This document shows, in pieces, positions 26,070 to 35,418 of a DNA stretch of 64,000 nt. A model generated the notes under the pieces. The model was not told the DNA's origin, did not search any database, and was given only the letters and a program-made list of their open reading frames with translations. The stretch spans positions 1 to 64,000 of the forward strand of contig JAHDQE010000033.1 in assembly GCA_018433975.1 (NCBI GenBank), given 5' to 3'. The stretch comes from Ornatilinea sp. GTDB taxonomy: Bacteria; Chloroflexota; Anaerolineae; Anaerolineales; Anaerolineaceae. The translations under genes were made by a program, and so were the position numbers. Each line of letters opens with the position of its first letter. The stretch's first letter is position 1.

Positions 26070-26911
26070 GCGCGCTTTAATACGACCGCTGCGCCGTAGC
26101 CCACAACGGAACTGGTATCCCCGGTTTCATCTCCGGATGTGCTGTGATGCAGGATTTCAACGGTATCAGCGCCGAGGTCTCTGGCGGCCCACAGCACCGC
26201 TGCCACGGCTGCCGCGCCGCAGGCCAGCCCGGTACCGGTATCATCTGCGTTGAGCACGCCTTCCGGTGAGAAGGCACTGATCTGCTGCAGCATTTCAGCA
26301 TCCAGTTTCCGGGCAGTTGGCTCCGGGAAGAAATGCGAGAGGTCGGTGCTGGCAACCAGAATTGCGGATTTACCCTGAAGGGTTTTTGCCAGAGCGTGTC
26401 CCAAAGCTTCTGCCGTAGAAGGCTGTTTCCCGGAAATCATGATGGGCAGGAGGGAGAAATCGCCGGTCAGGGCGCACTGGAGGAACGGCAGCTCGATCTC
26501 CAGGGAATGCTCTTTATCCTGAGCAATTTTGTAAATTGTCAGGTTATCCCGGGCAAGGTTTTCTGCGAGCTGCTGAAGGGCCGGCTGATCAACCCACAAG
26601 GGCCCCAACGGGGTAGTATAGGCCTGGTGGGCGGTAGTCAGAATTGGCCTGGGGTAATAGGTATGGCTGGGGGAGATCACTGCTGCAATATCAAAGGCTT
26701 TGCCCTTTAGCGCGCGGAAAGCATACCCCGCAGTGCGCCCGGAGTAGCGATGTCCGGCGTGTGGAGCGATCACCGCAATTACCTCACCATTCAGCTCGGG
26801 GACATCGGCGTCATTCAGAAAATGGTCAACTTCGTGTTTCAAACGGTCGGGATTTCCACTGTACCACATCCCCGCGATAGGAGATGGGCGTAATTTGGGT
26901 AGTTCGGACAT
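26066..26911 (-). CDS. amrB: AmmeMemoRadiSam system protein B (MEMO1 family)
   Basis: 281 aa MEMO-family protein of the class III extradiol dioxygenase fold. Motifs: AGMWYSGNP near the start, IAPHAGHRYSGRTAGYAF with the first conserved His residues, SPSHTYY, KEHSLEIELPFLQ and LVASTDLSHFFP, which together build the metal pocket. In many genomes it sits with an AMMECR1 protein and a radical-SAM enzyme; neither is in this window, so only the family name is firm. Archaeal and eukaryotic MEMO proteins bind iron or copper. Coupled by a 4-bp overlap to the CBS-pair gene. Confidence 0.88.
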   Translation of the reverse strand: MSELPKLRPSPIAGMWYSGNPDRLKHEVDHFLNDADVPELNGEVIAVIAPHAGHRYSGRTAGYAFRALKGKAFDIAAVISPSHTYYPRPILTTAHQAYTTPLGPLWVDQPALQQLAENLARDNLTIYKIAQDKEHSLEIELPFLQCALTGDFSLLPIMISGKQPSTAEALGHALAKTLQGKSAILVASTDLSHFFPEPTARKLDAEMLQQISAFSPEGVLNADDTGTGLACGAAAVAAVLWAARDLGADTVEILHHSTSGDETGDTSSVVGYGAAVVLKRA

Positions 26912-27251
26912 GGGAATTTTTTAGAAAATGTCTTATACAAATTGTTAAGTTAACAGTATTGTAGCACAACCTGAAAGGTATGCGAAAAAGATAGGATTAA
27001 AAACGGATATCGGGGATTGGGCAGAATCACCGTTTTGCGAAGATCTCATCCTGAAGAATTTTGGTTTTTAAGCGATCTTAATCTCTAATTGGCCCGGCTC
27101 AAAGGAATTCAGCCAAAGCGGCTACCTGCCGGTAAATGGTTTGCTAATTTATAGAGTTTGCTTTCCAATTAAGGAAGTTGTTAAGAAATTGTTATGGAAT
27201 TTAAGAAAAAATCTTATACAATATAATAGTAACGAACACGGAGGAGAGGGA
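26912..27251. other. intergenic region between divergent genes
   Basis: 340 bp, A/T-rich. It must hold the promoters of amrB (minus) and the lipoprotein (plus). On the + side a TATAAT at 27222-27227 with a poor -35 (TTTAAG, 16-bp spacer) is the best candidate. No RNA gene or repeat seen. Confidence 0.4.
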
Positions 27252-28310
27252 ATGAAAATTCATCGAACCATTAAAACAATCTTTGTTGCCATGATTGCAG
27301 GCTTGATGCTGTCCTGCAATCTAACCAGCGTAGGGCAGGAAACCTCCAATGGAATGGAGCAGACTCAAATTGCGCTGGGAATCGAATCAACCATGCTGGC
27401 GGTGCAGCAGCAGCAAGCAACGCTGGACGCTTCCAATGCACAAGTCCAACCGCAAGTTCAGCCACAGGTTGAACAACCAACGACTCCCCCGGTCGTTGTG
27501 GTTGTGGAGCAGCCCACTGCACCGCCGCCCCCCACAGAAGCCCCTACGGATGTTCCTCTGCCGACCGATACTGCCGTGCCGCAGGTCGACATTAAAGAAC
27601 AGATCAAAGGTGCCAACATTCTGGTGTATGAAGATGTGCGGGGCAACCCCAACCTGACCCCATATGTCCAGGAAGTGGTTAACCGGATGAATTTCTCGGG
27701 CGGAAAAATTGTTTTTGTAGGTGACGCAGTGGGAAACTTCATGCAGCAGCTCAATTCTGCCCAAAAGTGGGATTTGATTATCATTGCCGCTGAAAACCGC
27801 AGCTGGGTCCGGGGTGAATTTTGGGATGTGATTTCGGAACAGATCAACGATAACCACGCCGCTGTGGTAACCGAGATCTGGACTCTGGATCAGATTGCCA
27901 ATGGCCGCATTTCCGGATTTTTATATCAGTGCGGGATTTCCTTCCAGAAAAACTGGTCACGCCCCGCTAACTATGATGTCCTGGATTACTCCATGTACTG
28001 GCTGGACACCAGCCATCCCCTGCTCAGCTCACCCAATATTGTGGAACCTCTGTATTCCGCCACGCCTTACTGGACTGGCGATATTGGCGACCTGATAAAG
28101 CTGGGGACCGGCGGGGATGCCCAACTCGTTGCCGGGCTGTACCAGCGGGAGAAATCTTCTTATGGCACGCTGGCAACCTGTATGGATGGAACCGTTGTAG
28201 TGCAGACCTTCAGTACGCATGATTATCCGCGCACAAAGGTAATGGCTTTATGGGAAAACTACATTACGTATGCTCTGACCAATCATTTTGAGCAGATGCA
28301 GCAGCAGTAG
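27252..28310 (+). CDS. hypothetical lipoprotein with glutamine-amidotransferase-like fold
   Basis: 352 aa from the ATG at 27252, preceded by GGAGGAGAGGG; an earlier in-frame ATG at 27141 has none. Lipobox LSCN-type (LMLSC), then Gln-rich helix, a Pro/Thr/Val linker (about 75-125), and a globular domain starting IKGANILVYEDVRG. The alternating strands (KIVFVGDAVGNF, WDLIIIAAENRS, AAVVTEIWTLDQI) resemble class I glutamine amidotransferase-like or ThuA-like proteins, but the nucleophilic Cys of that fold is not evident. Three Cys in the domain could be structural. Function unknown. Confidence 0.65.
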   Translation: MKIHRTIKTIFVAMIAGLMLSCNLTSVGQETSNGMEQTQIALGIESTMLAVQQQQATLDASNAQVQPQVQPQVEQPTTPPVVVVVEQPTAPPPPTEAPTDVPLPTDTAVPQVDIKEQIKGANILVYEDVRGNPNLTPYVQEVVNRMNFSGGKIVFVGDAVGNFMQQLNSAQKWDLIIIAAENRSWVRGEFWDVISEQINDNHAAVVTEIWTLDQIANGRISGFLYQCGISFQKNWSRPANYDVLDYSMYWLDTSHPLLSSPNIVEPLYSATPYWTGDIGDLIKLGTGGDAQLVAGLYQREKSSYGTLATCMDGTVVVQTFSTHDYPRTKVMALWENYITYALTNHFEQMQQQ

Positions 28311-28347
28311 TAGATGTATAAAGCCCTTTAAATCAGCTCATTCAAGG

Positions 28348-28380
28348 AGAGACTGTTCATCTGTTTTTGGACAGTCTCTT
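28348..28380 (+). terminator. rho-independent terminator
   Basis: AGAGACTGT and ACAGTCTCT with a 14-nt loop, then a run of T. It follows the lipoprotein stop at 28310. Confidence 0.8.
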
Positions 28381-28554
28381 TTTTACATGTTTGACGTACA
28401 GGATAAATAAAAAATTGAGGATTTCCGTGTCAATAAATGTTTTTAATTCACGAATCTTTTATGTTTTTTTGATTTAAACCATGTTATACTTTTTTATAGT
28501 TGGGAAATTTGAATTGATTTGTCTAGATGAAAGACTGCGTTTGGAGACTGAATA

Positions 28555-29058
28555 ATGGCAAAGACTCTATTGCTCATGAGACACGCGAAGTCCAGCTGGA
28601 AAGAAGAGAATGTAAAGGATTGCGACCGTCCATTGACAAAGCGTGGCAAGAAAGATGCTCCGATGATGGCGCGATTCTTGAAAAAGAAGAATTTGCTCCC
28701 GGATCTCATTCTTTGTTCTTCTGCCAAGCGAGCACGCCATACGGTCAGAGCCATTCTTGAAGAATTGAATATTTCTGACGAAATTGTGATCGAGCTTGAA
28801 AGCCTGTACCTGGCGGAACCGCAGGCCTATATGGAAGCCATCCAGGAACAATCCGATGACACAAACTGTATTCTGGTGGTGGGGCACAACCCTGGACTAG
28901 AGGCACTGGCACAGATTCTCTCCGATTCGGTGGTCAGCCTTCCCACGGCAACAGTGGCAGAGATCAAACTGCCTATAAAAAAATGGTCTGCCCTGAGCGA
29001 AACGAGCGAAGGAAAGCTGGAGAACGTCTGGACACCAAAAGAATTGAAGAAAAAGTAG
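28555..29058 (+). CDS. sixA: phosphohistidine phosphatase SixA
   Basis: 167 aa member of the short SixA branch of histidine phosphatases. LLLMRHAKSSWKEENVKD holds the phosphoacceptor His and the SixA-type Ala-Lys; RPLTKRGKKDAP and LCSSAKRARHT follow, and VVGHNPGLEAL has the second catalytic His. SixA removes phosphate from phosphohistidine, for example in HPr-type or HPt proteins. The substrate here is unknown. Its own terminator (29076-29098) follows, so it is monocistronic. Confidence 0.88.
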   Translation: MAKTLLLMRHAKSSWKEENVKDCDRPLTKRGKKDAPMMARFLKKKNLLPDLILCSSAKRARHTVRAILEELNISDEIVIELESLYLAEPQAYMEAIQEQSDDTNCILVVGHNPGLEALAQILSDSVVSLPTATVAEIKLPIKKWSALSETSEGKLENVWTPKELKKK

Positions 29059-29075
29059 TTTGATGTGAAACCCGC

Positions 29076-29098
29076 AACCGCTCCAGTCCGGAGCGGTT
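29076..29098 (+). terminator. rho-independent terminator of sixA
   Basis: AACCGCTCC-AGTCC-GGAGCGGTT followed by eight T. Confidence 0.9.
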
Positions 29099-29164
29099 TT
29101 TTTATCCCAAGAGCCGGGATAAGTGCCGACTTTTGGGGCGCATTTTGTGAAGGTGAAGGAAAAA

Positions 29165-29950
29165 ATGTACGAAACATTCAGCCGGAATTATGATCGATTT
29201 GTCAACTGGCCGTCAAGGCTGGCGTATGAGATGCCGTTCATCGAACAGGGCCTTCAAAAACTGGCGGAAGAACAGCAACGGGACCCGCAGGTGCTGGATA
29301 CGGCCTGCGGCACTGGGCAGCACGCCATTGCACTGGCGAAACAAGGCTATCCCATTGCCGGAGCAGACTTGAGTGCCGGGATGATCGAAGGGGCACGGGA
29401 AAACGCAATACAGGCCGGAGTGAACGTGACTTTTAAAGCAGCCGGGTTCGGCGAGCTGGAAGCGGCCTACAGTGGTTCGGACCTGTTCCCGTTTGATGCC
29501 CTGCTCTGTCTGGGGAATTCACTGCCGCATTTGCTTTCCGAAGAGGATTTGAACGCTGCTTTGAGAGACTTTGCCGCCTGTCTGCGCCCGGGGGGAATGC
29601 TGTTGGTCCAGAACCGTAACTTTGACGCTGTCCTTGCCCGGCGCGAGCGTTGGATGGAGCCTCAATCCTACCGTGAAGGGAATGCAGAATGGATCTTCCT
29701 GCGTTTTTATGATTATCACCCGGACGGCTTGATCCAGTTCAATGTGATCACCCTGCACCGTATGGCCGATGCGGACTGGCAGCAGGAAGTATCCAGCACT
29801 TATCTGCGGCCCTTATGCCGGGAGGAATTAACCGCCGCGCTGCAAAAGGCGGGTTTTACCGGACTGTCCTGTTATGGGGATATGACCGGATCGCAGTTTG
29901 ACCCGGAAACCAGCGGCAATCTGATCCTTACTGCCCGCCGGGGTGAATAA
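29165..29950 (+). CDS. class I SAM-dependent methyltransferase
   Basis: 261 aa from the ATG at 29165, with GAAGGA upstream. Rossmann motif I is VLDTACGTGQHAIALAKQG, followed by the acidic GADLSAGMI and motif IV-like FDALLCLGNSLPHLL, then CLRPGGMLLVQ. The C-terminal third is a beta-rich substrate region (RFYDYHPDGLIQFNVITLHR). It resembles glycine/sarcosine N-methyltransferase-like and UbiE-like enzymes, but the substrate is not set by sequence. It is convergent with murJ. Confidence 0.85.
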   Translation: MYETFSRNYDRFVNWPSRLAYEMPFIEQGLQKLAEEQQRDPQVLDTACGTGQHAIALAKQGYPIAGADLSAGMIEGARENAIQAGVNVTFKAAGFGELEAAYSGSDLFPFDALLCLGNSLPHLLSEEDLNAALRDFAACLRPGGMLLVQNRNFDAVLARRERWMEPQSYREGNAEWIFLRFYDYHPDGLIQFNVITLHRMADADWQQEVSSTYLRPLCREELTAALQKAGFTGLSCYGDMTGSQFDPETSGNLILTARRGE

Positions 29951-30020
29951 GCGAATTCGTATGGCTTAATGGATTGGGAAAGTTAACCCAACAGCCGCCC
30001 GATTGTTGAAAGAGTCTTGC

Positions 30021-30049
30021 CTGCCCACGCAGATCCCTGCAGTGGGCAG
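30021..30049. terminator. hairpin between convergent methyltransferase and murJ
   Basis: CTGCCCAC and GTGGGCAG, 8-bp perfect stem with a 13-nt loop, no T run. Probable transcript end for one or both genes. Confidence 0.5.
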
Positions 30050-30059
30050 ATCCGTTTAA

Positions 30060-31667
30060 CTATTTTCCGGTTTTTCTCTTAACCAAGTCGCGCGCAGCCT
30101 GCCAGCCTGCTTGAAGTTCCGCCGTGCGCTGGAGGAAAAGGCCTGCGAGATAAATCAGGCCGCCTGCCGTAACGCCTCCCAGAACCAGGAGCAGGGTGGA
30201 ACTTGGGGCCAGACGGCTTTGCCACAGCCAAAGGGCAAGCCCCATTACTATAGAAGCCAGGCCGGCCTGCCGTACGGCACTCCAGATTTCGTTTCCCTGA
30301 AGCCCGTCCAATCTGCGGCGCATCAACACCAGCAAACCGATCATCTCTAAAAAAGTAGCCAACGAGTTTGCCAGTGCCAGCCCGCCGTGCGGCATCCAGC
30401 CAATGCGACGGAAGAGCTCCGTGAAGAGCAGGCTGAAGATCAGGTTAAGGCTCATGGCAGCGATCCCCACCAAAACCGGGGTTTTGGTATCGTGCAGCGC
30501 ATAGAAGGCTCTTGCAGCGATTTCAACGACGGAATGCCCAACCAGGCCCACTGCATACCACAGCAATGCCCAGGAAACGAATTGGGCTGAAAGTTCGGTG
30601 AACTCGTTGCGCTGGTAAATCAATGAGACGATCGGCTCCCGCAGCAAAACCAGCCCGACCGTGGCAGGAATAGCCAGCAAAAGTACCCCCCGCAACGTAG
30701 CTGCCAGAGAATGCCGCATTTCTTCCAACCGTCCCCTGGCAATCTGCGCCGAGAAAGTGGGCAGAGCCGCGATTGCTATGGATTGAGCAATGGCGGCCTG
30801 CGGCATAATCATCAGGGGGAAAGCCAGGTTGATGGCGGTCAGACTGCCTTCAGTTTGAAAGGAAGCCAGCATGGTATTCAGCAGGAAGTTAAGCTGTACC
30901 ACCGCCACACCCAGCAAGCGGGGAGCCATCAGACGGCCTACCTCGCGCACAGCAGGAAGGTGCAGCCCCAATGTGAATGCATACCGCATTTTCGGCAGGC
31001 GGAACAGTGCGGGTAATTGGATTAATAAGTGGAAGATGGAGCCAATCAATACTCCCCAAGCCAGGCCGTAGATCCCCATGCTGGGGGCCAACAGCAGGTT
31101 CCCGGCGATCCATCCAAACTGGTACATGGCAGGTGCCAGGGCCGGCAGCAGGAAGCGGCGGTGCGCATTCAGGATACCCATCAGCAGCCCGCTGACACCA
31201 AAGACGGCCGCCGAGGGCAGCTGGATGCGGAGCAGGGCAATGGTCAAATCTTCCTTGGCGGGGTCGGCAACGGCAAAACCAGGCGCAAAGATATAGTGGA
31301 CAATAGGTCTGGCGAAGATTGCCGAGAGGATGCTGACGGCGATCAGGATCAGGACCACCAGGTTGGCAACCGCCGAGGCCAGTTCCCAGGCACCTTTTTG
31401 ATCCTCCCTCGTCAGGAAACCGGTAAAGGTGGGAATGAATGCCGAAGCCAGCGCGCCGCCCGCCACCAGGTTGAAAAGGATTTCGGCAAACCGGTTGGCC
31501 GCGAAAAACGCTTCACTCTCTGCACTTGTGCCGAAAGTACTTCCGGTGAGGCTCTTTGCTACCAGACCGATAAGCTGGCTGAAGACAAAGGCGATCATGA
31601 CGGTTCCCGCGGCGCGGGCAATCTGGCGGTTTGCGGTGGTTTGAGTGGCTTCCGATTCAGTTGTCAT
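30060..31667 (-). CDS. murJ: lipid II flippase MurJ (MviN family)
   Basis: 535 aa with about 14 membrane helices, as for MurJ. It moves the peptidoglycan precursor lipid II across the membrane. Characteristic segments are IGLVAKSLTGSTFGTSAESEAFFAA, the FIPTFTGFLTREDQKGAWELA loop, MPQAAIAQSIAIAALPTFS and FYALHDTKTPVLVG. The central cavity Arg and charged residues are in these stretches. The gene is divergent from the rhomboid operon and monocistronic. Confidence 0.93.
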   Translation of the reverse strand: MTTESEATQTTANRQIARAAGTVMIAFVFSQLIGLVAKSLTGSTFGTSAESEAFFAANRFAEILFNLVAGGALASAFIPTFTGFLTREDQKGAWELASAVANLVVLILIAVSILSAIFARPIVHYIFAPGFAVADPAKEDLTIALLRIQLPSAAVFGVSGLLMGILNAHRRFLLPALAPAMYQFGWIAGNLLLAPSMGIYGLAWGVLIGSIFHLLIQLPALFRLPKMRYAFTLGLHLPAVREVGRLMAPRLLGVAVVQLNFLLNTMLASFQTEGSLTAINLAFPLMIMPQAAIAQSIAIAALPTFSAQIARGRLEEMRHSLAATLRGVLLLAIPATVGLVLLREPIVSLIYQRNEFTELSAQFVSWALLWYAVGLVGHSVVEIAARAFYALHDTKTPVLVGIAAMSLNLIFSLLFTELFRRIGWMPHGGLALANSLATFLEMIGLLVLMRRRLDGLQGNEIWSAVRQAGLASIVMGLALWLWQSRLAPSSTLLLVLGGVTAGGLIYLAGLFLQRTAELQAGWQAARDLVKRKTGK

Positions 31668-31814
31668 GCGAGAGATTATATCATCCTGGGGGCCTGAACA
31701 TTTTTTTACACTGCATTTTGACAGGGAAGAAAGGGCGTTTGTGCTAGAATTGCTCTATGGGAGCAGGGCATCATTGAGTAAACTGTAATAAGTTGTTAAT
31801 CCTTCCAAGGTGGT

Positions 31815-31843
31815 TTGCATGTTTATCAGGGGAAAGCTATACT
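31815..31843 (+). promoter_or_regulatory. promoter of the rhomboid/coiled-coil operon
   Basis: TTGCAT (31815-31820), 17-bp spacer, TATACT (31838-31843), 29 bp before the rhomboid ATG. No other clear promoter or terminator is seen until the hairpin at 36429. Confidence 0.7.
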
Positions 31844-31872
31844 TAATTATAGGGTTTGTATAGAGGTGATAA

Positions 31873-32571
31873 ATGCTGCCAATCCGCGATGATATTCGTT
31901 CACAATCGTTTCCGATTGTGAACACACTGTTGATTGTTGTCAATACAATCGTGTTCTTTCTGGAAGCCGGTCTGTCTTCGGCACAGATGGATCGGGTCAT
32001 TCAATTGTTTGGGCTTATTCCGGCTCAATTTTCTTTGCTCCACCCCATCAGCTATTTGCCGGTCCTTACCAGCATGTTCCTGCATGGCGGCTGGTTTCAC
32101 ATCATCAGCAATATGTGGGTCCTGTTCATATTTGGGGACAATGTAGAAGACCGGATGGGATCTTCCCGGTATTTGTTTTTTTATCTGCTGGGTGGAATAG
32201 CAGCGGCGTTGATGCATGTTTTTGTGCAGCCCAACAGTACGGTCCCCGTGGTGGGGGCCAGCGGCGCTATCGCGGCGGTTATGGGGGCTTATTTCCTATT
32301 TTACCCTCGTGCCCGGGTGATTACATTGATCCCGATATTTATCTTTCCCTGGTTTGTTCGTATTCCGGCTGTGGTCTTTCTGGGAATATGGTTTGTATCG
32401 CAGCTTTATTCGGGAGTTCTCTCTCTTGGAGCGGCCAGCGGTGTGGAAGTGAGCAGCGTGGCCTGGTGGGCGCATGTCGGCGGCTTTGCGTTTGGTGTTT
32501 TGCTGGGAGGGCTTTTCAGTGTTAATCGGAAAAAACCTCGCTGGCATTCGGATGAATATTATCCCTGGTAG
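31873..32571 (+). CDS. rhomboid family intramembrane serine protease
   Basis: 232 aa with six membrane helices. The catalytic dyad is present: Ser130 in VVGASGAIAA and His201 in WWAHVGGFAFG, plus the oxyanion-stabilising HGGWFHIISNMW (H76, N80). Rhomboids cut transmembrane segments near the outer membrane face. First gene of a run of five (31873-36357) with gaps of 9 to 65 bp. The three single-pass proteins downstream are obvious candidates for substrates or partners (inference). GAGGTGATAA is the ribosome binding site. Confidence 0.93.
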   Translation: MLPIRDDIRSQSFPIVNTLLIVVNTIVFFLEAGLSSAQMDRVIQLFGLIPAQFSLLHPISYLPVLTSMFLHGGWFHIISNMWVLFIFGDNVEDRMGSSRYLFFYLLGGIAAALMHVFVQPNSTVPVVGASGAIAAVMGAYFLFYPRARVITLIPIFIFPWFVRIPAVVFLGIWFVSQLYSGVLSLGAASGVEVSSVAWWAHVGGFAFGVLLGGLFSVNRKKPRWHSDEYYPW

Positions 32572-32585
32572 GGAATGGAGGCATT

Positions 32586-33434
32586 ATGGATTTTATTAAT
32601 CTGCTGTGGGTGTTTTTATTACTTGCGTCTGTTTTGCCTTTGATCCGACAGCGCATGCTGGAATCAACCCGCGTTCGGCTGCTGCGCAGCCTGGAGGAAA
32701 AGCGCGGTTCACGTTTGATTGCCTTGATTCACCGCCAGGAGAGCATGTCGTTTCTGGGTTTCCCCATGGCCCGTTACATTGATATCGAAGACTCTGAACA
32801 GGTGCTGCGGGCGATCAAACTTACGGATGACAACGTTCCCATTGATATTTTGCTGCACACACCGGGAGGTCTGGTGCTGGCGGCGGAGCAGATTGCCAAT
32901 GCGATTTCCCGCCATCCCGCCAAGGTGACCGTGTTTGTGCCGCATTACGCTATGTCCGGCGGTACTATGATCGCACTTTCGGCGGATGAGATTGTGATGG
33001 ATGAGAATGCGGTGTTGGGCCCGGTGGACCCACAAATTGGACAGTACCCGGCAGCTTCCATTCTCAACGTGCTGGATCAAAAAGATTTAAATAAGGTGGA
33101 TGACCAAACCTTGATCCTGGCAGATATTTCCAGAAAGGCGATTCAGCAGGTTAAAGCCACCATCCGGCGGATCGCATGCCCTGTCTATACCCCGGAAGTT
33201 GTGGCGCAGTTATCAGAGGAATTGGCTTCAGGAAAATGGACACATGACTACCCGATCGCGGTGGAAGAGGCCAGAGCAATGGGACTCAAAATCAGTACGG
33301 AAGTACCGCCTGAGATCTACAAAATTATGAACCTGTACCCACAATCCAAGACCCGGCGGCCCTCTGTGGATTATATTCCTCTGCCTTACCCTGCTACACC
33401 CTCATTGCCTGAACCCCATAAACGGAATGTGTAA
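32586..33434 (+). CDS. SDH-family Clp-fold membrane serine protease (DUF114/SppA-like)
   Basis: 282 aa. One N-terminal membrane helix (about 5-22), a basic helix (STRVRLLRSLEEKR), then a ClpP/crotonase-fold protease domain. DILLHTPGGLVLAAEQIANAI is the first family block and VPHYAMSGGTMIAL holds the nucleophile Ser124; DEIVMDENAVLGPVDPQIG holds the Asp, and a His is in SGKWTHDYPIAVEEA. The family is named after this Ser-Asp-His set. It probably acts in membrane-protein quality control. It lies 14 bp after rhomboid, so two membrane proteases of different fold are made together. Confidence 0.88.
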   Translation: MDFINLLWVFLLLASVLPLIRQRMLESTRVRLLRSLEEKRGSRLIALIHRQESMSFLGFPMARYIDIEDSEQVLRAIKLTDDNVPIDILLHTPGGLVLAAEQIANAISRHPAKVTVFVPHYAMSGGTMIALSADEIVMDENAVLGPVDPQIGQYPAASILNVLDQKDLNKVDDQTLILADISRKAIQQVKATIRRIACPVYTPEVVAQLSEELASGKWTHDYPIAVEEARAMGLKISTEVPPEIYKIMNLYPQSKTRRPSVDYIPLPYPATPSLPEPHKRNV

Positions 33435-33499
33435 ACAAACAACAGATTTTGAATCACTTCAAAGTTCTATTTGACCTGTAGAGATTTTGGGAGGAAGTT

Positions 33500-34465
33500 A
33501 TGTCTGAACAACAATTTGACTATGTAAATATCAATTTAGCTTCAAAGGAAGAATTAATCGCTGTTCCGGGGATTGGGCCGGTCCTGGCACAACGCATTAT
33601 TGATGGACGTCCTTACGATACAATAGACGACCTGGTACGCGTTCAGGGGATTAATGACCGGCTGCTTTTAGAACTGCGGGATTATCTTTCTGATCTTCCC
33701 GTGGAGGCGGTGATGGAAACGCCCCCTGAAATGGAAATTATCGATGATGTTGAGCCTGCTGTGGTGGAAGTGGAACCGGAACCGGTCCCGATCACGGATG
33801 CTGAGATCACAGAAATTATTGAGGAAGAAGCGGAGAAAGAACCTGACCTGGTTGAACAGGCTACTGTCGAAGCGGAAAAATCTGTAGAAAAATCTCAGGT
33901 CAGCGCAGCAACGGCGGTCCCCACTGAACCCCCGGCGCAGGTAAACAAAGCCGCCCCCGAGAAAAAGAAAGAAGAAAAGACCGAAAAAGCTGAAAAAACC
34001 GGCCCGCAGCGCGGAGAAGTGCTGGGTTACAATATTGGCTTTGCGATTTTGGCGCTGCTGCTGGCGGTACTGCTCACTTTGGGCGTTCTGGCTGCTGTGA
34101 ATGGCACGCTGGTATATGCCCCTGCCGGCCGGTTTGTGGAAGTGGAGCGGCGCGTGGGAATGACGGAAGCGCAGTTGGATCTGCTGAAACAGGATGTGGA
34201 GGGGCTGCGTACCCGGGTGGATGCGTTAGAGGCTTTGAGCGGCCGGGTGAGTGACCTGGAAGCGACAACCTCTGCCATGCGCACGGAATTGGATACGTAT
34301 GAGGAGCAGTTAGCCCAGTTGGACGAACGGCTGCTGCAGCTTGATGAACGTACCGCGGAGCTTGAGAAAAGTGCGCAGGTCTTTGATGAATTCCTGAACG
34401 GTCTGAAATCGCTGCTTTTGCAGGTGATGCCTGAAGATGCCGGCACGACACAACCCGCTAAATAA
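33500..34465 (+). CDS. helix-hairpin-helix, single-pass membrane, coiled-coil protein
   Basis: 321 aa. Residues 8-66 are two helix-hairpin-helix units of the ComEA type (NINLASKEELIAVPGIGPVLA, DTIDDLVRVQGINDRLLLEL), usually DNA- or nucleic-acid-binding. Next comes a long acidic and then Lys/Glu-rich region (about 70-165), one membrane helix (about 175-200, FAILALLLAVLLTLGVLAA) and a C-terminal coiled coil with heptads (VERRVGMTEAQLDLLKQ to the end). Topology would leave the HhH part in the cytoplasm and the coiled coil outside. GGGAGGA precedes the ATG. The following two genes repeat the membrane helix plus coiled-coil plan. Family not known to me. Confidence 0.75.
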   Translation: MSEQQFDYVNINLASKEELIAVPGIGPVLAQRIIDGRPYDTIDDLVRVQGINDRLLLELRDYLSDLPVEAVMETPPEMEIIDDVEPAVVEVEPEPVPITDAEITEIIEEEAEKEPDLVEQATVEAEKSVEKSQVSAATAVPTEPPAQVNKAAPEKKKEEKTEKAEKTGPQRGEVLGYNIGFAILALLLAVLLTLGVLAAVNGTLVYAPAGRFVEVERRVGMTEAQLDLLKQDVEGLRTRVDALEALSGRVSDLEATTSAMRTELDTYEEQLAQLDERLLQLDERTAELEKSAQVFDEFLNGLKSLLLQVMPEDAGTTQPAK

Positions 34466-34476
34466 GGAGGCTCGTG

Positions 34477-35409
34477 ATGTCTGAAAATAATGAGAAAAAT
34501 GGAGCCTCGTTTGGACGTGCATTAGGGTCTTTCATCAAGGCGTTGTTTAAGTTTTTACTGGCAGTGGCGGCTCTGGGCTTGGTGGGGTTGATTGTTTACT
34601 TTGGCGTGATTTATCTCTATCGGGAGATCATTTATCCCATCCAGACCAACCAGTATAAAATGGATGACCTGGAAGCGCAGATGACGGCGAACCAGAATCT
34701 GGTCAATGAACGGTTGTCCGATTTTAATGATCGTCTGGTTGAACTGGAGAGCCAGGGCGATCTGAGCACAGAGCGTTTTGCACAGTTTGAATCCGATCTG
34801 GGTGCAGCCCAGGAATCGTTGGCAGGCCAAAGTGAGAGTTTGAAAGCTCTGGAGGGGCTGGATAAATCGCTGGATGCAGTGGATAAACGACTCACAGCGT
34901 TGGAAGGGGTGCTGGCTGAAACTCCTGGACCTGAAGAGGAAGCTATGATGGCCGAAGAAGCGGAGGTTGTGGAACTGCGCGCTGAAATAGGACTGTTGAA
35001 AACGATGTCCCTGATGAGCCGCAGCCGGGCCTATTTGATCCAGAAGAATTATGATCTGGCCCTGGAAGATGCAGAGAATGCCCTGGTAGTGCTGCAGGGA
35101 GTGCAGGCAGACTTGCCGGAAGAGAAAGCCGGTGTCGTAGATGGATTGGTGGAAAGACTGCGGCTGGCGGTGAATAATCTTCCGGATAATCCCGTTCTGG
35201 CGTCGGATGACCTGGAAATTGCATGGCGAACGCTGGTGGATGAACTGGTCATTCCATCCGCAACGGAAATGGAAATTGACCTGGATGTTCTGGAAACGGA
35301 AGTGATCGAGTCGGCAACATTAGAAACCGAAGCAACCGTTGAAATGACCGGTACACCAACTCCCATCCCAATGCAGAGTCTTACAGTTTCACCTACCCCT
35401 ACACCGTAA
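34477..35409 (+). CDS. single-pass membrane coiled-coil protein
   Basis: 310 aa from the ATG at 34477 (AAGGAGG at 34463-34470); a GTG one codon earlier is too close to that site. A short Lys/Asn-rich start, a membrane helix (about 18-48, FLLAVAALGLVGLIVYFGVIYL), an extended heptad region (about 60-150, MDDLEAQMTANQNLVNERL and onwards), a helical segment that looks TPR-like (SRSRAYLIQKNYDLALEDAENAL), and a Thr/Pro tail ending TPTPIPMQSLTVSPTPTP. It sits between the HhH protein and a third coiled-coil gene. No known family recognised. Confidence 0.72.
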   Translation: MSENNEKNGASFGRALGSFIKALFKFLLAVAALGLVGLIVYFGVIYLYREIIYPIQTNQYKMDDLEAQMTANQNLVNERLSDFNDRLVELESQGDLSTERFAQFESDLGAAQESLAGQSESLKALEGLDKSLDAVDKRLTALEGVLAETPGPEEEAMMAEEAEVVELRAEIGLLKTMSLMSRSRAYLIQKNYDLALEDAENALVVLQGVQADLPEEKAGVVDGLVERLRLAVNNLPDNPVLASDDLEIAWRTLVDELVIPSATEMEIDLDVLETEVIESATLETEATVEMTGTPTPIPMQSLTVSPTPTP

Positions 35410-35418
35410 GGAGAAAAT